Shown here: positions 6,064 through 6,730 of the stretch, one piece after another
How positions within the stretch are numbered: the first letter of the stretch is position 1
How the letters are laid out: each line of letters opens with the position of its first letter
Origin: Bacteroidales bacterium UBA2939
GTDB lineage: Bacteria; Bacteroidota; Bacteroidia; Bacteroidales; P3
Length of the DNA stretch: 6,730 nt
Assembly (NCBI GenBank): GCA_002349055.1
Contig: DECD01000048.1
Location: 857-7,586 of the forward strand
Reading direction: 5' to 3'
Notes under the pieces: model-generated
What the model was told of the DNA's origin: nothing
Database searches by the model: none
The model's input: the letters and a program-made list of their open reading frames with translations, nothing else
Translations under genes and position numbers: made by a program

Positions 6064-6616
6064 CTTCAATAAAGTTCTCCGGCATCTTGGCCATCTCCTT
6101 TTTGTAGAGACGGCGTATTTTCAGGATGTCGGCCTCGGCATCGTCGGTGGTCCAGATGGCCTCGCCGAGATACACTTTGCGTTTTTTGAAATCGAGGAAC
6201 GACGGCACGATGGGCACATTGGCCTGATGGGCAATCTCCCAGAAGCCACGCTTCCAGCGTTTTGTGGGCTTACGAGTACCCTCGGGAGTGATGGCAATAG
6301 CCAACGGGCCGCCCTTGGCGAATTCGCGTACCGCGGTGCCAATCATGTCGTTATGACGGTTGCCACGGTCGATGGCTATGCAGCCCAAACGGCGCAGCAG
6401 ACCACCCAGCGGCCAGCGGAAAAACTCCTTCTTGATGAATATCTTGCCGTTGACACCCAAGCTCCACAGATAGGCCGTACCTACCAGATAGTCAGCCACT
6501 GACGTATGGGGTGCCGTGGCAAAAATACAGCGTTCTATTTCGGGTCTCGACCCTTTCTCAGGCAGAATGAACTTCCATCCGCCGAGCTTCGTGATTGCAA
6601 TCCAAATCCGTTTCAT
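6053..6616 (-). CDS. PlsC-like lysophospholipid acyltransferase family protein
   Basis: A 187-aa member of the LPLAT / 1-acyl-glycerol-3-phosphate acyltransferase superfamily, which moves an acyl chain to a lysophospholipid-type acceptor at the inner face of the cytoplasmic membrane. The catalytic HX4D motif is H37-TSVA-D42 in APHTSVADYLVG. The second block is KKEFFRWPLGGLLRRLG (62-78), the EGTR block is T110-PEGTR-K116, and the VP block is NVPIVPSF (133-140). The protein is shorter than PlsC (about 240 aa) and resembles the compact 'APHTSxxD' subgroup common in Bacteroidetes, whose acceptor is often unknown; an aminolipid or ornithine-lipid role cannot be excluded. The ATG start sits 8 nt below a good -7 promoter box. 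The last residues, about EVEN, and the TGA stop are encoded by a 7-bp repeat array. purL follows 25 bp downstream. Confidence 0.9.
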   Translation of the reverse strand: MKRIWIAITKLGGWKFILPEKGSRPEIERCIFATAPHTSVADYLVGTAYLWSLGVNGKIFIKKEFFRWPLGGLLRRLGCIAIDRGNRHNDMIGTAVREFAKGGPLAIAITPEGTRKPTKRWKRGFWEIAHQANVPIVPSFLDFKKRKVYLGEAIWTTDDAEADILKIRRLYKKEMAKMPENFIEVEN

Positions 6617-6624
6617 ATCGGCTG

Positions 6625-6656
6625 CAAAAGTACGCTTTTTTTCGCGATTATAAAAA
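6625..6656 (-). promoter_or_regulatory. Bacteroidetes-type promoter of the acyltransferase (-purL) unit
   Basis: On the minus strand TACTTTTG (6632-6625) matches the Bacteroidetes sigma-70 -7 consensus TAnnTTTG exactly. A T-rich stretch about 19 bp upstream (near 6652-6656) could serve as the poorly conserved -33 element. Only 8 nt separate the box from the ATG at 6616, so the transcript would have a very short leader or none, consistent with the lack of a Shine-Dalgarno sequence. Confidence 0.7.
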
Positions 6657-6691
6657 AGAATTTTTCCACCGCCTGTTAAAAGGTTGGAATA

Positions 6692-6730
6692 CTACAGCTG
6701 GGCCTTGATGGCATTTTCCATGGACACCAT
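6692..6730 (-). CDS. Possible C-terminal end of an upstream gene (partial)
   Basis: From the window edge, one minus-strand frame reads MVSMENAIKAQL followed by TAG (6694-6692), 75 bp before the acyltransferase start. The composition (GCC, ATC, AAG, CAG, CTG codons) matches the GC-rich genes here and differs from the AT-rich gap that follows, suggesting a real C-terminus. Twelve residues are too few to name a product, and the initial ATG may be internal. Confidence 0.4.
   Translation of the reverse strand: MVSMENAIKAQL

Noticed and set aside
3163..6072. Plus-strand open frame of 969 codons across purL
   Set aside because: It is antisense to a purL frame with every expected catalytic motif. 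Its translation is a low-complexity Val/Ala/Gly/Leu mix, as expected from the complement of GC-rich codons.
6664..6690. Weak hairpin (CCAACC with GGTGG) after the possible upstream stop codon
   Set aside because: The stem is about 5 bp with a bulge, and the T-run begins several bases after it, so it is too weak to call a terminator.

Overview
The window looks like chromosomal DNA of a Bacteroidota bacterium of the order Bacteroidales, possibly Prevotella-like. The signs are a SusB-type GH97 glycosidase, a Bacteroidetes-style -7 promoter box (TAnnTTTG) directly in front of a gene, no recognisable Shine-Dalgarno sequences, GC-rich genes separated by very AT-rich gaps, and short-period 7/9/11-bp repeats in and between genes. 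The family-level placement is an inference. Every gene I can support lies on the minus strand; the long plus-strand reading frames are antisense shadows.

In minus-strand order (high to low coordinates): (1) the last 12 codons of a possible upstream gene (6730-6692); (2) a promoter (about 6625-6656) and a 187-aa PlsC-like lysophospholipid acyltransferase (6616-6053); (3) after 25 bp made mostly of 7-bp repeats, purL (6027-2269), a 1252-aa fused FGAM synthase with its own glutaminase domain; (4) a hairpin that probably terminates purL (2253-2222), then a 116-aa TfoX N-terminal-domain protein (2199-1849); (5) a 250-bp gap holding a large dyad-symmetric repeat array and a 14-bp palindrome; (6) a secreted GH97 alpha-glucosidase (1598 to the window edge) that lacks its C-terminal third only because the window ends.

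Functionally this is housekeeping plus carbohydrate use: membrane phospholipid acylation, step 4 of de novo purine synthesis, a small TfoX-like protein of unknown job, and periplasmic breakdown of alpha-glucosides. The acyltransferase and purL are probably co-transcribed because of their spacing; no pathway link between them is evident. The GH97 gene probably has its own promoter.

The most unusual signal is the repeats rather than the genes. Five short-period arrays occur in about 4.5 kb. purL carries a 9-bp CTAG array, a second 9-bp array, and an inverted pair of 7-bp arrays, all in frame. Each falls in a loop or interdomain linker and each makes an island of AT-rich codons inside a GC-rich gene. 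A fourth array forms the acyltransferase/purL junction and supplies the acyltransferase stop codon. The fifth, upstream of the GH97 gene, is a 78-bp dyad whose 7-bp units are spaced 10-11 bp, about one helical turn, and mirrored exactly about 1680/1681. No phage, transposase, CRISPR array, tRNA or rRNA was seen.
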